This document shows positions 1 through 11,958 of a stretch of DNA of 37,596 bases, one piece after another. The first letter of the stretch is position 1. Each line of letters opens with the position of its first letter. A program made the translations under genes and the position numbers. The stretch is from Rubrivivax benzoatilyticus JA2 = ATCC BAA-35 (GTDB taxonomy: Bacteria > Pseudomonadota > Gammaproteobacteria > Burkholderiales > Burkholderiaceae_C): contig NZ_AEWG01000132.1 in NCBI RefSeq assembly GCF_000190375.1, positions 1 to 37,596 on the forward strand, in the 5' to 3' direction. The notes under the pieces were generated by a model. The model saw only the letters and a list, made by a program, of their open reading frames with translations, ran no database searches and was not told the origin of the DNA.

Positions 1-1405
1 GCTGGCCGTCGTCGGCGTCGGCCTGCGCTTCGGCCGCGGGCCGGCGGTGGCGGCGGCCTTCTTCGGCGTCGCGCTGTTCGACTTCTTCTTCGTGCCGCCG
101 CGTTTCTCGTTCGCCGTCAGCGACGTGCAGTACCTCGTGACCTTCGGCGTCATGCTGGCTGTGGCGCTGGCCATCGGCCAGCTCACCGCCGGGCTCAAGG
201 TGCAGGCCGCCGCGGCGATGCAGCGCGAGCGCCGCGTGCGCCGGCTCTACGAGATGACGCGCGACCTGTCGGCGGCGCTGCTGCCGGCGCAGGTGGCCGA
301 GATCGGCGCGCGTTTCGTCGCCGCCGAGTTCGGCGCCCGCTGCGCGCTCTACGCCACCGACGAGCACGACGAGCTGCAGCGCCTGCCCGGCGGCGAGGCC
401 GAGGCCGACGAAGGCGTCGTCTCCTGGGCCTTCCGCCACGGCCGCGCCGCCGGCGCAGGCACCGACACGCTGCCCGCCAGCCGCTGCCTGGTGCTGCCGC
501 TGAAGGCGCCGATGCGCCAACGCGGCGTGCTGGCCATCGAAGCCGGCGACACCGCCGCGCTGGGCCCCGAGACGATGCGGCTGATGGAGACCTGCGCCTC
601 GCTGCTGGCGATCTCGCTGGAGCGGCTGCATTACGTCGACGTCGCCCAGCAGAGCGCGCTGCAGATCGAGAGCGAGCGCCTGCGCAACTCGCTGCTGTCG
701 GCGATCTCCCACGACCTGCGCACGCCGCTGGCGGCGCTGGTCGGCCTGGCCGACACGCTGGCGATCGCGCCGCCGGGGCCGGCGCCGCGCGGCCTGGTCG
801 ACGCGATCCGCGAATCGGCGCGGCGCATGGCGGCGCTGGTCGGCAACCTGCTGGACATGGCGCGGCTGCAGGCCGGCGCGGTGCGCCTGCGCCGCGCCTG
901 GCAGCCGCTGGAGGAAGTGGTCGGCAGCGCGCTGGCCGCCTGCCAGCCGGTGCTGCAGGGCCGGCCGGTGACGGTGGCGCTGGCCGACGGGCTGCCGCTG
1001 CTGTCGCTGGACGCGGTGCTGTTCGAGCGTGTGCTGGTCAACCTGCTGGAGAACGCCGCGCGCTACACGCCGCCGGGCAGCACGCTGGTGATCCGCGCCG
1101 AGGCGCTGGACCAGACCGTGCGCCTGGTCGTCGACGACCAGGGCCCGGGCCTGCCGCCGGGGCGCGAGGAAGCGCTGTTCGAGAAGTTCGAGCGTGGCGA
1201 ACGCGAGAGCGCGACGCCCGGCGTCGGCCTGGGGCTGGCGATCTCGCGCGCCATCGTGCAGGCCCACGGCGGCACGATCCGCGGTGCCAACCGCCTGGAA
1301 GCCGGCCGCGTCGCCGGCGCACGCTTCACGATCGAGCTGCCGCGCGGCACGCCGCCCGAAGACGACGGCAGCGCCGCCGCCGTGGCCGACGAGGACCTCC
1401 GATGA
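1..1405 (+). CDS. kdpD: Sensor histidine kinase KdpD, 3' part (5' end outside window)
   Basis: The reading frame is open from base 2, so the gene begins upstream of the window. The visible part starts in the membrane module: hydrophobic stretches around FFGVALFDFFF, then a helix near VTFGVMLAVALAIG. A GAF-like region follows (about bases 290-600). The phospho-acceptor His codon is at 710-712 in the motif SHDLRTPLAAL, and the ATPase motifs are NLLENAARY, DDQGPGLP and GVGLGLAIS. This order (DUF4118-type membrane module, GAF, HisKA, HATPase) is that of KdpD, the K+/turgor sensor that phosphorylates KdpE to switch on the kdpFABC potassium pump. The stop overlaps the kdpE start as ATGA, showing translational coupling. 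The pump genes are not in the window and probably lie upstream. The N-terminal KdpD and USP domains cannot be seen. Confidence 0.92.
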   Translation, partial: LAVVGVGLRFGRGPAVAAAFFGVALFDFFFVPPRFSFAVSDVQYLVTFGVMLAVALAIGQLTAGLKVQAAAAMQRERRVRRLYEMTRDLSAALLPAQVAEIGARFVAAEFGARCALYATDEHDELQRLPGGEAEADEGVVSWAFRHGRAAGAGTDTLPASRCLVLPLKAPMRQRGVLAIEAGDTAALGPETMRLMETCASLLAISLERLHYVDVAQQSALQIESERLRNSLLSAISHDLRTPLAALVGLADTLAIAPPGPAPRGLVDAIRESARRMAALVGNLLDMARLQAGAVRLRRAWQPLEEVVGSALAACQPVLQGRPVTVALADGLPLLSLDAVLFERVLVNLLENAARYTPPGSTLVIRAEALDQTVRLVVDDQGPGLPPGREEALFEKFERGERESATPGVGLGLAISRAIVQAHGGTIRGANRLEAGRVAGARFTIELPRGTPPEDDGSAAAVADEDLR

Positions 1406-2100
1406 ACGAACCGAGAACCCGTGTCCTGATCGTCGAGGACGAAGCCGACATCCGCCGCTTCGTGCGCCTGGCGCTCGAAAGCGAAGGCCACGAGGTGCAC
1501 GAAGCCGACGGCCTTCGCCGCGGGCTGATCGAGGCCGGCACGCGCCGCCCCGACCTGCTGGTCGTCGACCTGGGCCTGCCCGACGGCGACGGCGTCGACC
1601 TGATCCGCGACCTGCGCGGCTGGTCGGCGGCGCCGGTCATCGTGCTGTCGGCACGCGCCGCCGAGGACGACAAGATCGCCGCGCTGGACGCCGGCGCCGA
1701 CGACTACCTCGTCAAACCCTTCGGCGCCGGCGAGCTGCTGGCGCGCGTGCGCGCCCAGCTGCGCCGCCGCGCGCTGCTGTCGCCCGACGACGGCCCGGTG
1801 CTGCGTTTCGGCGACATCACGCTGGACCTGGCGCGGCGCAGCGTGCGCCGCGGCGACGAGGAGCTGCACCTGACGCCGATCGAATACAAGCTGCTCGGCT
1901 GCCTGGCGACGCAGCCCGACCGCGTCGTCACCCACCGCCAGCTGCTGAAAGCCGTCTGGGGCCCCGGCCACGCCGAGGACACGCACTACGTGCGCGTGCA
2001 CATGGCCAATCTGCGCAAGAAGATCGAGGCCCAGCCCTCGATGCCGGTGCACCTGCTGACCGAGGCCGGCATCGGCTACCGCTTCCGCGCCGGCGGCTGA
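1402..2100 (+). CDS. kdpE: Response regulator KdpE
   Basis: This 232-residue OmpR-family regulator has a receiver domain (about 1-120) with an acidic pocket (VEDEAD), phospho-acceptor Asp56 in VVDLGLPDGDG and Lys105 in DYLVKPFG. A C-terminal winged helix follows (about 130-230; TPIEYKLLGCL, then HYVRVHMANLRKKIE). It is the expected partner of KdpD, whose stop codon overlaps its ATG. Phosphorylated KdpE activates kdpFABC transcription. The length is normal for the family. About 107 nt without a gene follow before the next ATG. Confidence 0.95.
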   Translation: MNEPRTRVLIVEDEADIRRFVRLALESEGHEVHEADGLRRGLIEAGTRRPDLLVVDLGLPDGDGVDLIRDLRGWSAAPVIVLSARAAEDDKIAALDAGADDYLVKPFGAGELLARVRAQLRRRALLSPDDGPVLRFGDITLDLARRSVRRGDEELHLTPIEYKLLGCLATQPDRVVTHRQLLKAVWGPGHAEDTHYVRVHMANLRKKIEAQPSMPVHLLTEAGIGYRFRAGG

Positions 2101-2207
2101 GGCGCGAACGGCGCCCAGGACCGCCGCGGCGCCGCGTTCCCCCCTGATCCATCCCTCCTGCGAAGGACGTGCTACGCTGGACCGAGACCGCACAAGGCGG
2201 AGGGCCC

Positions 2208-5200
2208 ATGAACGCGGCGACCTCGACGGACACCGGACACGCCGGCACGGCACGGCGTCGTGAGCGCCTCGCGCTGGCGGCGTTGCTGGGCATCGTGGCG
2301 CTCGCGCTGTTCGTCGAGCGGCGTTCGGCCCACGAGACCACGCTGGTCCAGGAATCGGCCCGTCTGCAGGGCCAGGCGATCGCCGCCCGCGACGTGCTGG
2401 CGCAGCAGCTGCGCGCGGTGCATGCGGCGCTGGTCGAGCTGTCCACCACCACCGCCGGCACCGGGCGGCTGCACGAGTACGCGCGGGTCGTGCCCGGCGT
2501 CACCGAGCTTCTGACACTGGACGCCGCCGGCCGGGTGCGCGCCAGCAGCGGCGACACCGCCCCGGGCACGCAGGTCGCCGGGCTGCCGCCGCAGCCGCGC
2601 GCCGGCCTGCTGCATCTGCTGCCGCCGGCGGCCGACGCCCAGGGCGCCTGGCGCATGCTGATGCTGCTGCCGGTGCACGACGGCTGGCTGGCCGCCAGCT
2701 TCGACGCCGGTTACGCGCGTGTCGTCCAGCAGTCGGTGCGCTACGCGCCCGACATGCGCACCGTGCTCGCGCACGGCGGCGGCCGCATCGTGATGGCCGA
2801 GCCGCCGATGCGCGACATCGCCGCCGTCGACCTGGCGCGCGCCGGCGGCGCGTTCGGGCGCCACCGCGACAGCGGCCTGGACACCAGCGTGCAGCAGGGG
2901 CCGAGCACGATCACCGGCGAGCAGCGCATGTTCCTGATGGCCAGCCTGCGGGCGCCGCTGGCGCCGGTGGAGCCGCCGCTGCTGCTCACCGTCAGCCGCT
3001 CGCGCGAGCAGATCCTCGCCGGCTGGCGCCGCCAGACGCTGCTGGACACGGCGCTGTTCGCGCTGGCGGCGCTGCTGTCCACGGGCGCCATGGCGCTGAT
3101 GCACCGTCGCCAGCGCCGGGCGCTGGAGCGAGAGCGCCAGGAGGCCGAGCGCCTGGGGCTCGTCGTCTCGGGGGCCGACCTGGTGCTCTGGGACGTCGAC
3201 CTGGTGTCGAACCGGGTCAGCGTCAACGCACGCTGGCACGAGCTGCTCGGCCTGCCCGCGACGGCCGGCGAGCGCGACACCGCCGAATGGGCGGCGCGCG
3301 TGCACCCCGAGGATCTGCCGGGCGTCGTCGCACAGCGCGACCGGCACCTCGAAGGACATCTGCCGCGTTTCGAGGCGCTGTACCGGCTGCGTCACGAGGA
3401 CGGGCGCTGGATCTGGGTGCTGGCGCGCGGCGCGGTCACCGCCCGCGGCGCACGCGGCGAGCCGCAGCGCATGACCGGCACGCTGCTCGACGTGACCGAA
3501 CGCACCGAAGCCCAGCGTGCGCTCGAGCGCAGCGAACAGCAGCTGGCGGTGACGCTGCAATCGCTGGGCGACGCCGTCGTCGCCACCGACCGCGACAGCC
3601 GCGTCACGCGCATGAACCTCGCCGCCGAGCGGCTCAGCGGCTGGCCCGCCGCCGAGGCCGCCGGGCGGCCGCTGGACGAGGTGCTGCCGCTGTTCGACCA
3701 GGGCCGGGGCCACCGCATCGCCGGCCCGGTGGCCACGGTGCTGGCCCGCGGCGAGGTGGTCGAGCTGGCCAACGACACGATGCTGCTGACACGCGACGGC
3801 CGCCGCCTCTACATCGAGGACAGCGCGGCGCCGATCCGCGGGCGCGACGGCACGATCGACGGCGTCGTGATGGTCTTCCGCGACGTCAGCGAACGCTACG
3901 AGGCGCGGCGTGCGCTGCGCGAGCGCGAGCGCCTGCTCGCCGGCATCACCGACGCCCTGCCCGGCCCGGTGGCGCGGCTGGACATCGAGGGCCGCTACCT
4001 GTTCGCCAACGCCGCCTACCGCGACTGGTACGGCGTCGACCCGGCGCGGCTGGTCGGCCGCCCCATGCGCGAGGTGCTCGGCGAGGCGGCGCATGCGCAC
4101 GTCGCGCCGCAGCTGGCGCGCGTGCGCCGCGGCGAGACGGTGCGCTTCGAGATGCCGCTGACGACGGCCGACGGCGTGGCGCGCGCGCTCTTCGTCACGC
4201 TGGTGCCCGACCGCAACGCCGACGGCAGCATGCAGGGCCACTTCGTTCTCGTCGTCGACATCAGCGACATCAAGCGCGCCGAGGACGCCCGCCGGGCCAG
4301 CGAGCGCCGCGCGCGGGCGCTGCTGGAGAACCTGCTGATCGGCGTCGTCGTGCACGAGCCCGACCTGTCGGTGCGCGAGGCCAACGCCACGGCGCTGAAG
4401 TGGTTCGGCGCCGCCGACCTGGCCGGGCTGCGCCGGCGCATCGCCGACGGCCAGCCGCAGCTCGTCGACGACGACGGGACGCCGCTGCCTCCGGCGCGGC
4501 TGCCGGTGGCGCAGGCGCTGCGCGAGGGCCGCCGCGTCGCCGACCTGCTGGTCGGCCTGAAGCAAGACGGGCAGCCGATCCGCTGGGCGCTGTGCGACGC
4601 GGTGCCGCTGGGCGACGAGCGCGGCGGCATCGAGGCGGTGGTCGTCACCTTCGCCGACATCACCTCGCGCCGCGAGGCCGAGCGGCTGGAGCAGCGGCTG
4701 CGCGACGCGCAGAAGCTCGAGGCGATCGGCACGCTCGCCGGCGGCATCGCGCACGACTTCAACAACATGCTGGCCGGCATCCTGGGCCGGCTGGCGCGGG
4801 CCCGCGAGGACCTGCAGGCCGGACGTCCCGCCGAGGGCCACCTCGACGAGGCCGTGGGCGCCGGCCTGCGCGCCGTGGCGCTGGTGCGGCAGATCCTCGC
4901 CTTCAGCCGCGGCGAGACCGGCCAGCGCGAGCTGCAGCCGCTGGAGCCGGTGCTGCGCGACACCGCGGCGATGCTGCGCGCGATGGTGCCCGCCGGCGTG
5001 CGGCTGGAGACGCGGCTGCCGCCGCAGCCGGTGGGCGCGGTCGTCGACGCGACCCAGCTGCAGCAGGTGCTGATGAACCTGGCGACCAACGCCTGGCACG
5101 CGCTGCCGCCCGACGGCGGCGGCCGCATCGAGATCGGCCTGGAGCCGCTGTCGGCGGCCGCCGCGGCGGCGCTGCAGGAGCCGGCGCTGGCCGCCGGCGC

Positions 5201-5909
5201 GGCGGCGCACCTCTGGGTGCGCGACAACGGCTGCGGCATCCCCGAGGAGATCCGCGGCCGGCTGTTCGACCCCTTCTTCACGACCAAGCCGGTGGGCAAG
5301 GGCACCGGGCTGGGGCTGTCGGTGGTGCACGGCATCGTCGCGGCGCACGGCGGCGCGATCCGCGTCGACAGCACGCCCGGCGCCGGCAGCGTGTTCCACG
5401 TCTATCTGCCGTCGTGCCCGCTGACGCAGGCGCCGCCGGCAGCGGCCGCCGCACCGGCCCCGCCGCCGCCCGGGCCGGCCCACGGTGCACGCGTGCTGCT
5501 GGTCGACGACGACGCCATCGTCGCGTCGGTCGCCGAGCAGCTGCTGCTGCGCGCCGGCTGCGTGGTGCGGGTCTGCCACTGCGGCAGCGAGGCCATCGCC
5601 GCGCTCGACGAGCGCGGCGAGGTCTTCGACATCGTCGTCACCGACCACAACATGCCCGACGCCTCGGGTTTCGAGGTCGCGCGCCGCGCCGCCGCGGCAC
5701 GGCCGCGGCTGCCGGTGGTGCTGGGCTCGGGGCTGGTCGACGACACGCTGCGCGAACAGGCGGCCGCAGCCGGCGTGCGCGCCGTGCTGCCGAAGGAGGC
5801 CTACTTCGAGCGCCTGGTGCCGCTGGTCGGCGAGGTGCTGGCCGCAGGCCCCGGCGCGGCGCTTCAGCCGCCTGTGCCGGCCCCGGCCCCGACCTCGACG
5901 AGCCCGTAG
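2208..5909 (+). CDS. Multi-PAS hybrid sensor histidine kinase
   Basis: A protein of 1233 residues. The ATG at 2208 was chosen because a GGCGGAGGG ribosome-binding site lies just upstream; an in-frame codon at 2169 has none. TM1 (about 21-36) and TM2 (about 279-298) bracket a periplasmic sensor region of about 240 residues that I cannot assign. Four PAS-like modules follow (about 315-435, 445-565, 575-690 and 700-825), then HisKA with His849 in GGIAHDFNNML, and HATPase motifs NLATNAWHAL, DNGCGIP and GTGLGLSVV. A Pro/Ala linker leads to a C-terminal receiver with Asp1146 (VVTDHNMPD) and a Lys in LPKE. The HDFNN box is typical of NtrB-like hybrid kinases of this type. There is no DNA-binding domain, so it should signal through an unlinked protein. 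The signal is unknown. Confidence 0.9.
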   Translation: MNAATSTDTGHAGTARRRERLALAALLGIVALALFVERRSAHETTLVQESARLQGQAIAARDVLAQQLRAVHAALVELSTTTAGTGRLHEYARVVPGVTELLTLDAAGRVRASSGDTAPGTQVAGLPPQPRAGLLHLLPPAADAQGAWRMLMLLPVHDGWLAASFDAGYARVVQQSVRYAPDMRTVLAHGGGRIVMAEPPMRDIAAVDLARAGGAFGRHRDSGLDTSVQQGPSTITGEQRMFLMASLRAPLAPVEPPLLLTVSRSREQILAGWRRQTLLDTALFALAALLSTGAMALMHRRQRRALERERQEAERLGLVVSGADLVLWDVDLVSNRVSVNARWHELLGLPATAGERDTAEWAARVHPEDLPGVVAQRDRHLEGHLPRFEALYRLRHEDGRWIWVLARGAVTARGARGEPQRMTGTLLDVTERTEAQRALERSEQQLAVTLQSLGDAVVATDRDSRVTRMNLAAERLSGWPAAEAAGRPLDEVLPLFDQGRGHRIAGPVATVLARGEVVELANDTMLLTRDGRRLYIEDSAAPIRGRDGTIDGVVMVFRDVSERYEARRALRERERLLAGITDALPGPVARLDIEGRYLFANAAYRDWYGVDPARLVGRPMREVLGEAAHAHVAPQLARVRRGETVRFEMPLTTADGVARALFVTLVPDRNADGSMQGHFVLVVDISDIKRAEDARRASERRARALLENLLIGVVVHEPDLSVREANATALKWFGAADLAGLRRRIADGQPQLVDDDGTPLPPARLPVAQALREGRRVADLLVGLKQDGQPIRWALCDAVPLGDERGGIEAVVVTFADITSRREAERLEQRLRDAQKLEAIGTLAGGIAHDFNNMLAGILGRLARAREDLQAGRPAEGHLDEAVGAGLRAVALVRQILAFSRGETGQRELQPLEPVLRDTAAMLRAMVPAGVRLETRLPPQPVGAVVDATQLQQVLMNLATNAWHALPPDGGGRIEIGLEPLSAAAAAALQEPALAAGAAAHLWVRDNGCGIPEEIRGRLFDPFFTTKPVGKGTGLGLSVVHGIVAAHGGAIRVDSTPGAGSVFHVYLPSCPLTQAPPAAAAAPAPPPPGPAHGARVLLVDDDAIVASVAEQLLLRAGCVVRVCHCGSEAIAALDERGEVFDIVVTDHNMPDASGFEVARRAAAARPRLPVVLGSGLVDDTLREQAAAAGVRAVLPKEAYFERLVPLVGEVLAAGPGAALQPPVPAPAPTSTSP

Positions 5910-5919
5910 CGCGTGCTCA

Positions 5920-5950
5920 TCCCCTTGCCGGCCTGCCGCCGGCGCGGGGA
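5920..5950 (+). terminator. Two-part hairpin downstream of the multi-PAS kinase gene
   Basis: Outer arms TCCCC/GGGGA and inner arms GCCGGC/GCCGGC pair around a CTGCC loop, starting 10 nt after the stop codon. No T-tract follows, so this may be a Rho-assisted or 3'-protecting hairpin and not a true intrinsic terminator. Confidence 0.4.
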
Positions 5951-5998
5951 CGGCGGCGACGCGCTACCGTAGCGCCCTCGCCCAACCGCCCGCGTCCG

Positions 5999-6619
5999 AT
6001 GTCCGCCCACCCGCCCCGCGCCTGGATCCGCCTGCCCTCCGGGGCGGCGCTCGACCTGATCAACCCGGCACCCGACGCCTGGACCGACGAGGACCTGGCG
6101 CTGCGCCTGGCGCGCACCTACCGCTGGGGCGGCGAGTCGCGCTGGGCCTGGCCGCTGTCGGTGGCGCAGCACTCGCTGCTGGTGCTGGCACTGCGCCGCG
6201 CCGAGGCGCCGCAGCCGCTGAGCCTGGCCGAGCAGCGTGCCGAACTGCTGCACGACGCCGAGGAAGCTTTCCTCGGCTTCGACTGCATCTCGCCGCTCAA
6301 GCGTGTGCTCGGCGAGCCCTTCCGTGCCGTCGGCGAGCGGCTGATGGCGGCCATCACGCAGCGCTACCGCCTGCCCGACTGGACACCCGAGAGCCACCGC
6401 CTGCACAAACACGCCGACCGCGTCGCCGCGGCCTCGGAGGCGGTGCACTGCACCGGCTGGAGCGAACACGAGGTGCGCGCGCTGCTCGGCATCACCGAGC
6501 CCGTGCTCGCCGCCGACCCGCTGCAATCGCGTTACGGCGGCAGCGCCTGGGAACCCTGGCCCGCCGACCGTGCCGCCGAACGTTTCCTGGCCGAATTGAG
6601 GTCAATCAATTACGACTGA
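5999..6619 (+). CDS. HD-domain phosphohydrolase family protein
   Basis: A 206-residue protein starting at ATG 5999 (MSAHPPRAW). The metal-binding pattern of the HD superfamily is visible: His58 in VAQHSLLVL, His85-Asp86 in LLHDAEEA, and a distal Asp140 in KHADRV. The region after the HD pair (FLGFDCISPLK) resembles YfbR-type 5'-nucleotidases and similar nucleotide phosphohydrolases. The substrate is not determinable from sequence. It is cytoplasmic, with no signal peptide or TM. It lies alone, 89 nt after the kinase gene with a hairpin between them. The frame stays open far upstream (from 3287), but that part is a shadow of the kinase gene. Confidence 0.85.
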   Translation: MSAHPPRAWIRLPSGAALDLINPAPDAWTDEDLALRLARTYRWGGESRWAWPLSVAQHSLLVLALRRAEAPQPLSLAEQRAELLHDAEEAFLGFDCISPLKRVLGEPFRAVGERLMAAITQRYRLPDWTPESHRLHKHADRVAAASEAVHCTGWSEHEVRALLGITEPVLAADPLQSRYGGSAWEPWPADRAAERFLAELRSINYD

Positions 6620-6778
6620 GCAGCGCCACGCCCGGCGCCGAGGAGCGAAGTCGGATTAGCGCCGTTCAGCCCCGACAGGTGACCGTTCGGCCGCGGTTCG
6701 CCTCCATTCGCGTGAAGTCGCGAAATCCGCAATCGTGCTCTCCAGAATTCGTGGCCTCACAACGCTGGAGATGGACGA
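6620..6778. other. Intergenic region before the lipocalin-like gene
   Basis: These 159 nt hold no gene. The section around 6700-6760 is less GC-rich than its surroundings and probably contains the promoter of the gene at 6779. No convincing -35/-10 pair could be fixed by eye. Confidence 0.4.
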
Positions 6779-7291
6779 ATGATCACCACGACCCGACGCT
6801 CGCTGTCGAAGACGCTGGCGCTGGCTGCCACCGCGGCCGCCCTCGGCGCGCCGACGCTGGCCGCTGCCGCCGACACGCCCGACATCCTGGGCACCTGGCG
6901 CCTCGTCAGCTACGTCGTCGAAGTGCAGCAGACCGGCGAGATCATGCCGGTGATGGGGCCGAAGCCGAGCGGCGGCGTGGTGTTCACGCCCAACGGCCGC
7001 GTCTTCTTCATGCTCACCGCCGACGGCCGCAAACCGGGCAAGACCGACGCCGAGAAGGCCGCGCTGCTGGACACCATCGTCTCCTACACCGGCCGCGCCG
7101 AGATCAAGGGCGACCAGTGGACGACGCACGTCGAGGCGGCCTGGAATCCGCAATGGGTGGGCACGGCACAGACGCGCAACTTCAAGATCGACGGCGACAG
7201 GCTGCAGGTCACGACGCCCTGGCGCGTGATGCCCAATTGGGCCGACAAGGGCATGACGCGTTCGCTGATCACGTTCGAACGCCAGAAGTAA
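6779..7291 (+). CDS. Exported lipocalin-like domain protein
   Basis: A 170-residue protein with an N-terminal signal peptide: TTRRSLSK followed by a hydrophobic Ala/Leu stretch and an AAAADTP cleavage region near residue 31. The double Arg may indicate Tat export. The mature part opens with ILGTWRLVSY, the GxW start of lipocalin-like beta-barrels (the Lipocalin_5-type family), and continues with alternating beta segments (GGVVFTPNGRVFFML, QLQVTTP-like strands). Members of this family are mostly uncharacterised periplasmic proteins; a ligand cannot be inferred. The start has GGAGA eight or so bases upstream. A chemoreceptor follows 50 nt downstream with an inverted repeat between them. Confidence 0.8.
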   Translation: MITTTRRSLSKTLALAATAAALGAPTLAAAADTPDILGTWRLVSYVVEVQQTGEIMPVMGPKPSGGVVFTPNGRVFFMLTADGRKPGKTDAEKAALLDTIVSYTGRAEIKGDQWTTHVEAAWNPQWVGTAQTRNFKIDGDRLQVTTPWRVMPNWADKGMTRSLITFERQK

Positions 7292-7301
7292 TTGTTTTGG
7301 A

Positions 7302-7330
7302 CGACGCCGGCCATTGAAGCGCCGGCGTCG
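7302..7330 (+). terminator. Perfect 10-bp inverted repeat between the lipocalin-like gene and the chemoreceptor
   Basis: Arms CGACGCCGGC and GCCGGCGTCG flank a 9-nt loop, starting 10 nt after the stop codon and ending 11 nt before the next ATG. There is no T-tract on the plus strand. It could be a weak terminator or an mRNA-processing hairpin that sets unequal expression of the two genes. Confidence 0.4.
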
Positions 7331-7341
7331 CGGGTGACGTC

Positions 7342-8913
7342 ATGTTCGACCGACTCACGTTCAAGGCCAAGATGGTCTGCCTGGTCACGACCGCCGTGGC
7401 CGGATTGCTTTTCCTCCTCGCGCAGGCCGTCTGGCAGGTGCGCCAGGAGATCGACCAGGGACAACGCGCGCAGCTCGTCGCCGTCGTCGACAGCGCACGC
7501 GCCATCGTCGCCGGGTTTCAGGCCGAGGCCGCGGCCGGGCTCCTCAGCAAAGAACAGGCCCAGGCCGCGGCCAAGGCCGCCCTGCGCGCGGCACGCTTCG
7601 GTCCCGAAGGCAAGGACTACTTCTACGTCTGGACGATGGACGGGGTCGGCGTGATGCACCCGATCAAGCCGGAATGGGAAGGCCGCGACATGAGCGGCAA
7701 GATCCTCGACGGCCACGGCAACGACCTGATCGGCTCGCTGGCCAAGGCGCTGCGCGCCAGCCCCGACGGCCGCATCTTCCTCGAGTCGGCGTTCGCGCGG
7801 CCGGGCAGCCAGGACGTCGTGCCCAAGCTGCAGCACGCGGTCGTCATCCCCGATTGGAACTGGTTCGTCGGCACCGGGCTGTACCAGGACGTGGCCGCGG
7901 CGCAGCAGCGCCAGGCGCTGCTGCGATCGCTGGCGATCGGGCTGCCGCTGATGGCGCTGATCGCCTTCATCTGCTGGAGCATGTCGCGCGCCGTGCTGCG
8001 CCAGATCGGCGGCGACCCCGGCGAGGCGCGTGCGGCGATGGCCCGCGTGGCCGCCGGCGACCTGGGCGTCGAGTTCGGCCGCGTGCCGGCCGACAGCCTG
8101 CTCGGCGAGCTCGAGCACACGGTGCAGGCGCTGCGCACGATGGTCGGCCAGGTGCGCCAGGCCACCGAGAGCATCGCCACCGCGTCGGCGCAGATCGCCG
8201 CCGGCGGCCAGGACCTGTCGCGCCGCACCGAGCAGACCGCGGCGCAGCTGCAGCACACGGCCTCGGCCGTCGAGCAGCTCAGCGGCACCGTCGACCACAC
8301 CGCCGGCGCCAGCCGCAACGCCGCCGAACTGGCGGCCCAGGCCTCGGGCAGCGCCGACCGCGGCGGCCGCGTCGTGCACGACGTCGTGCAGACGATGGCC
8401 GCGATCACGGCCAGCGCCGGGCGCATCGGCGACATCACCAGCGTCATCGACGGCATCGCCTTCCAGACCAACATCCTGGCGCTGAACGCCGCGGTGGAAG
8501 CGGCGCGTGCCGGTGAACAGGGCCGCGGCTTCGCCGTCGTCGCCGGCGAGGTGCGCAGCCTGGCGCAGCGCTCGGCGCAGGCGGCGCAGGAGATCAAGGC
8601 GCTGATCGGCGAGTCGATCGAACGTGTGCAGACCGGCGCCGAACACGTGCAGCGCGCCGGCGGCGCGATGAACGACATCGTCGAGCAGGTGCAGAAGGCC
8701 GCGGCGATCATCCACCAGATCTCCGGCGCCGCCGCCGAGCAGTCGGCCGGACTGGGCCAGATCAACCGCTCGGTCGCCGACCTGGACGAGGCCACGCAGC
8801 GCAACGCCGCGCTGGTCGAGGAGTCGGCCGCGGCCGCCGGCAGCCTGCAGGAGCAGGCGCGGCGGCTGGAGCAGACGATGCGCGTGTTCAGGCTCGCCGG
8901 TCACGGCGCCTGA
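7342..8913 (+). CDS. Methyl-accepting chemotaxis protein with a single-Cache sensor
   Basis: A 523-residue chemoreceptor. TM1 is at about 11-31. The periplasmic domain (about 32-190) has the sCache_2 hallmarks [20 protein letters not shown] and [12 protein letters not shown]2 (about 195-215) leads to a HAMP segment and a cytoplasmic signalling hairpin. The highly conserved tip that contacts CheA/CheW lies at about 371-411 ([20 protein letters not shown], then [12 protein letters not shown]). It should cluster at the pole and sense a small ligand, often an organic acid in sCache_2 proteins. No CheA/CheY genes are nearby, so it is an orphan receptor. Its 3' end overlaps the convergent DTW gene by 13 nt. 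There is no C-terminal CheR-binding pentapeptide. Confidence 0.93.
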   Translation: MFDRLTFKAKMVCLVTTAVAGLLFLLAQAVWQVRQEIDQGQRAQLVAVVDSARAIVAGFQAEAAAGLLSKEQAQAAAKAALRAARFGPEGKDYFYVWTMDGVGVMHPIKPEWEGRDMSGKILDGHGNDLIGSLAKALRASPDGRIFLESAFARPGSQDVVPKLQHAVVIPDWNWFVGTGLYQDVAAAQQRQALLRSLAIGLPLMALIAFICWSMSRAVLRQIGGDPGEARAAMARVAAGDLGVEFGRVPADSLLGELEHTVQALRTMVGQVRQATESIATASAQIAAGGQDLSRRTEQTAAQLQHTASAVEQLSGTVDHTAGASRNAAELAAQASGSADRGGRVVHDVVQTMAAITASAGRIGDITSVIDGIAFQTNILALNAAVEAARAGEQGRGFAVVAGEVRSLAQRSAQAAQEIKALIGESIERVQTGAEHVQRAGGAMNDIVEQVQKAAAIIHQISGAAAEQSAGLGQINRSVADLDEATQRNAALVEESAAAAGSLQEQARRLEQTMRVFRLAGHGA

Positions 8914-9515
8914 GGCCGCGGGCAGCGCGCCGCGACGTCGGCGACGAAGCGGCCGAAGGCGTCGAGCAGCGGCGCGGCGTCGAACGCCGGCCCCTCCAGC
9001 ATCGCCAGCGCCTGCACCGTGGCCTCCAGCGTCGACACCTGGTCGCCGCGGCGCGCGGCGCGGATCGCGCGGTAGCGGGTGGGCTGCGGGTCGGCCAGCG
9101 ACAGCCGCGGCAGCGCCGCCAGCGCCGGGTGCTCGAGCAGCAGGCGCAGGCTCTTGCGCCAGGTCGCGTCGATGACCACCAGCCGCAGCGGCGCCGTCGC
9201 AGGCGCGGCCGAAGCCGGCGGCGCGGGGGCGGCCGGCACGTCGGGATAGAGCAGCCGCGTGTCGCGGCCCGGCCGCTGCAGCAGCGCCTGCAGGGCCTCG
9301 GGCGCGAAACGTTCGCCGACCACCACCTCGCAGCGCGCCAGCGACAGCCGCAGCAGCGCGACGCTGTTCTTGGCCTGGCGCTGCTCCTGCGGGTGCTGCA
9401 GCACCAGCACCTCGGTGCGATGGGCGGTGGGCCGCACCAGCGCGCACAGACAGGTCGCCTGCGGGCGCAGGCAGCGCGCGCAACGCCGGCGGGCAACGGG
9501 GGACGGGACGTTCAT
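8901..9515 (-). CDS. tapT: DTW-domain tRNA-uridine aminocarboxypropyltransferase
   Basis: A 204-residue protein. The N-terminus has a zinc-finger-like cluster (Cys12, Cys15, Cys22, Cys24 in [13 protein letters not shown]). The DTW signature appears as DATWRKS (116-122), and a STLEAT motif follows at 161-166. This is the family of E. coli TapT (YfiP), which uses S-adenosylmethionine to add a 3-amino-3-carboxypropyl group to uridine 47 of tRNA (acp3U). The protein is cytoplasmic. Residues 94-108 are an Ala/Pro insertion. It lies 39 nt downstream of the 7-TM kinase gene on the same strand and may share its transcript, without an obvious functional link. The symbol rests on family membership only. 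Confidence 0.85.
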   Translation of the reverse strand: MNVPSPVARRRCARCLRPQATCLCALVRPTAHRTEVLVLQHPQEQRQAKNSVALLRLSLARCEVVVGERFAPEALQALLQRPGRDTRLLYPDVPAAPAPPASAAPATAPLRLVVIDATWRKSLRLLLEHPALAALPRLSLADPQPTRYRAIRAARRGDQVSTLEATVQALAMLEGPAFDAAPLLDAFGRFVADVAARCPRPQAP

Positions 9516-9554
9516 GCGCCGATGCTCGCACGGGCGCCGGGCGCCCGGCCGCGA

Positions 9555-11855
<2,301 letters not shown>

Positions 11856-11958
11856 CGGGGGGAAGCTGGCGCGAGAGCCCGGAAGACATCGTAGCCAAGC
11901 CGGCCCGCCCCGTGGCGATCGTTCAGGGTGCGCCTGGCCGCGCTGCCGGAAGCGGCCA

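Noticed and set aside
2172..5648. 1158-codon open frame on the minus strand
   Set aside because: It is antisense to the multi-PAS kinase, whose domains are unambiguous. The sequence is rich in Gln/His/Arg/Val/Ala with no domain, as expected from GC-skewed shadow frames.
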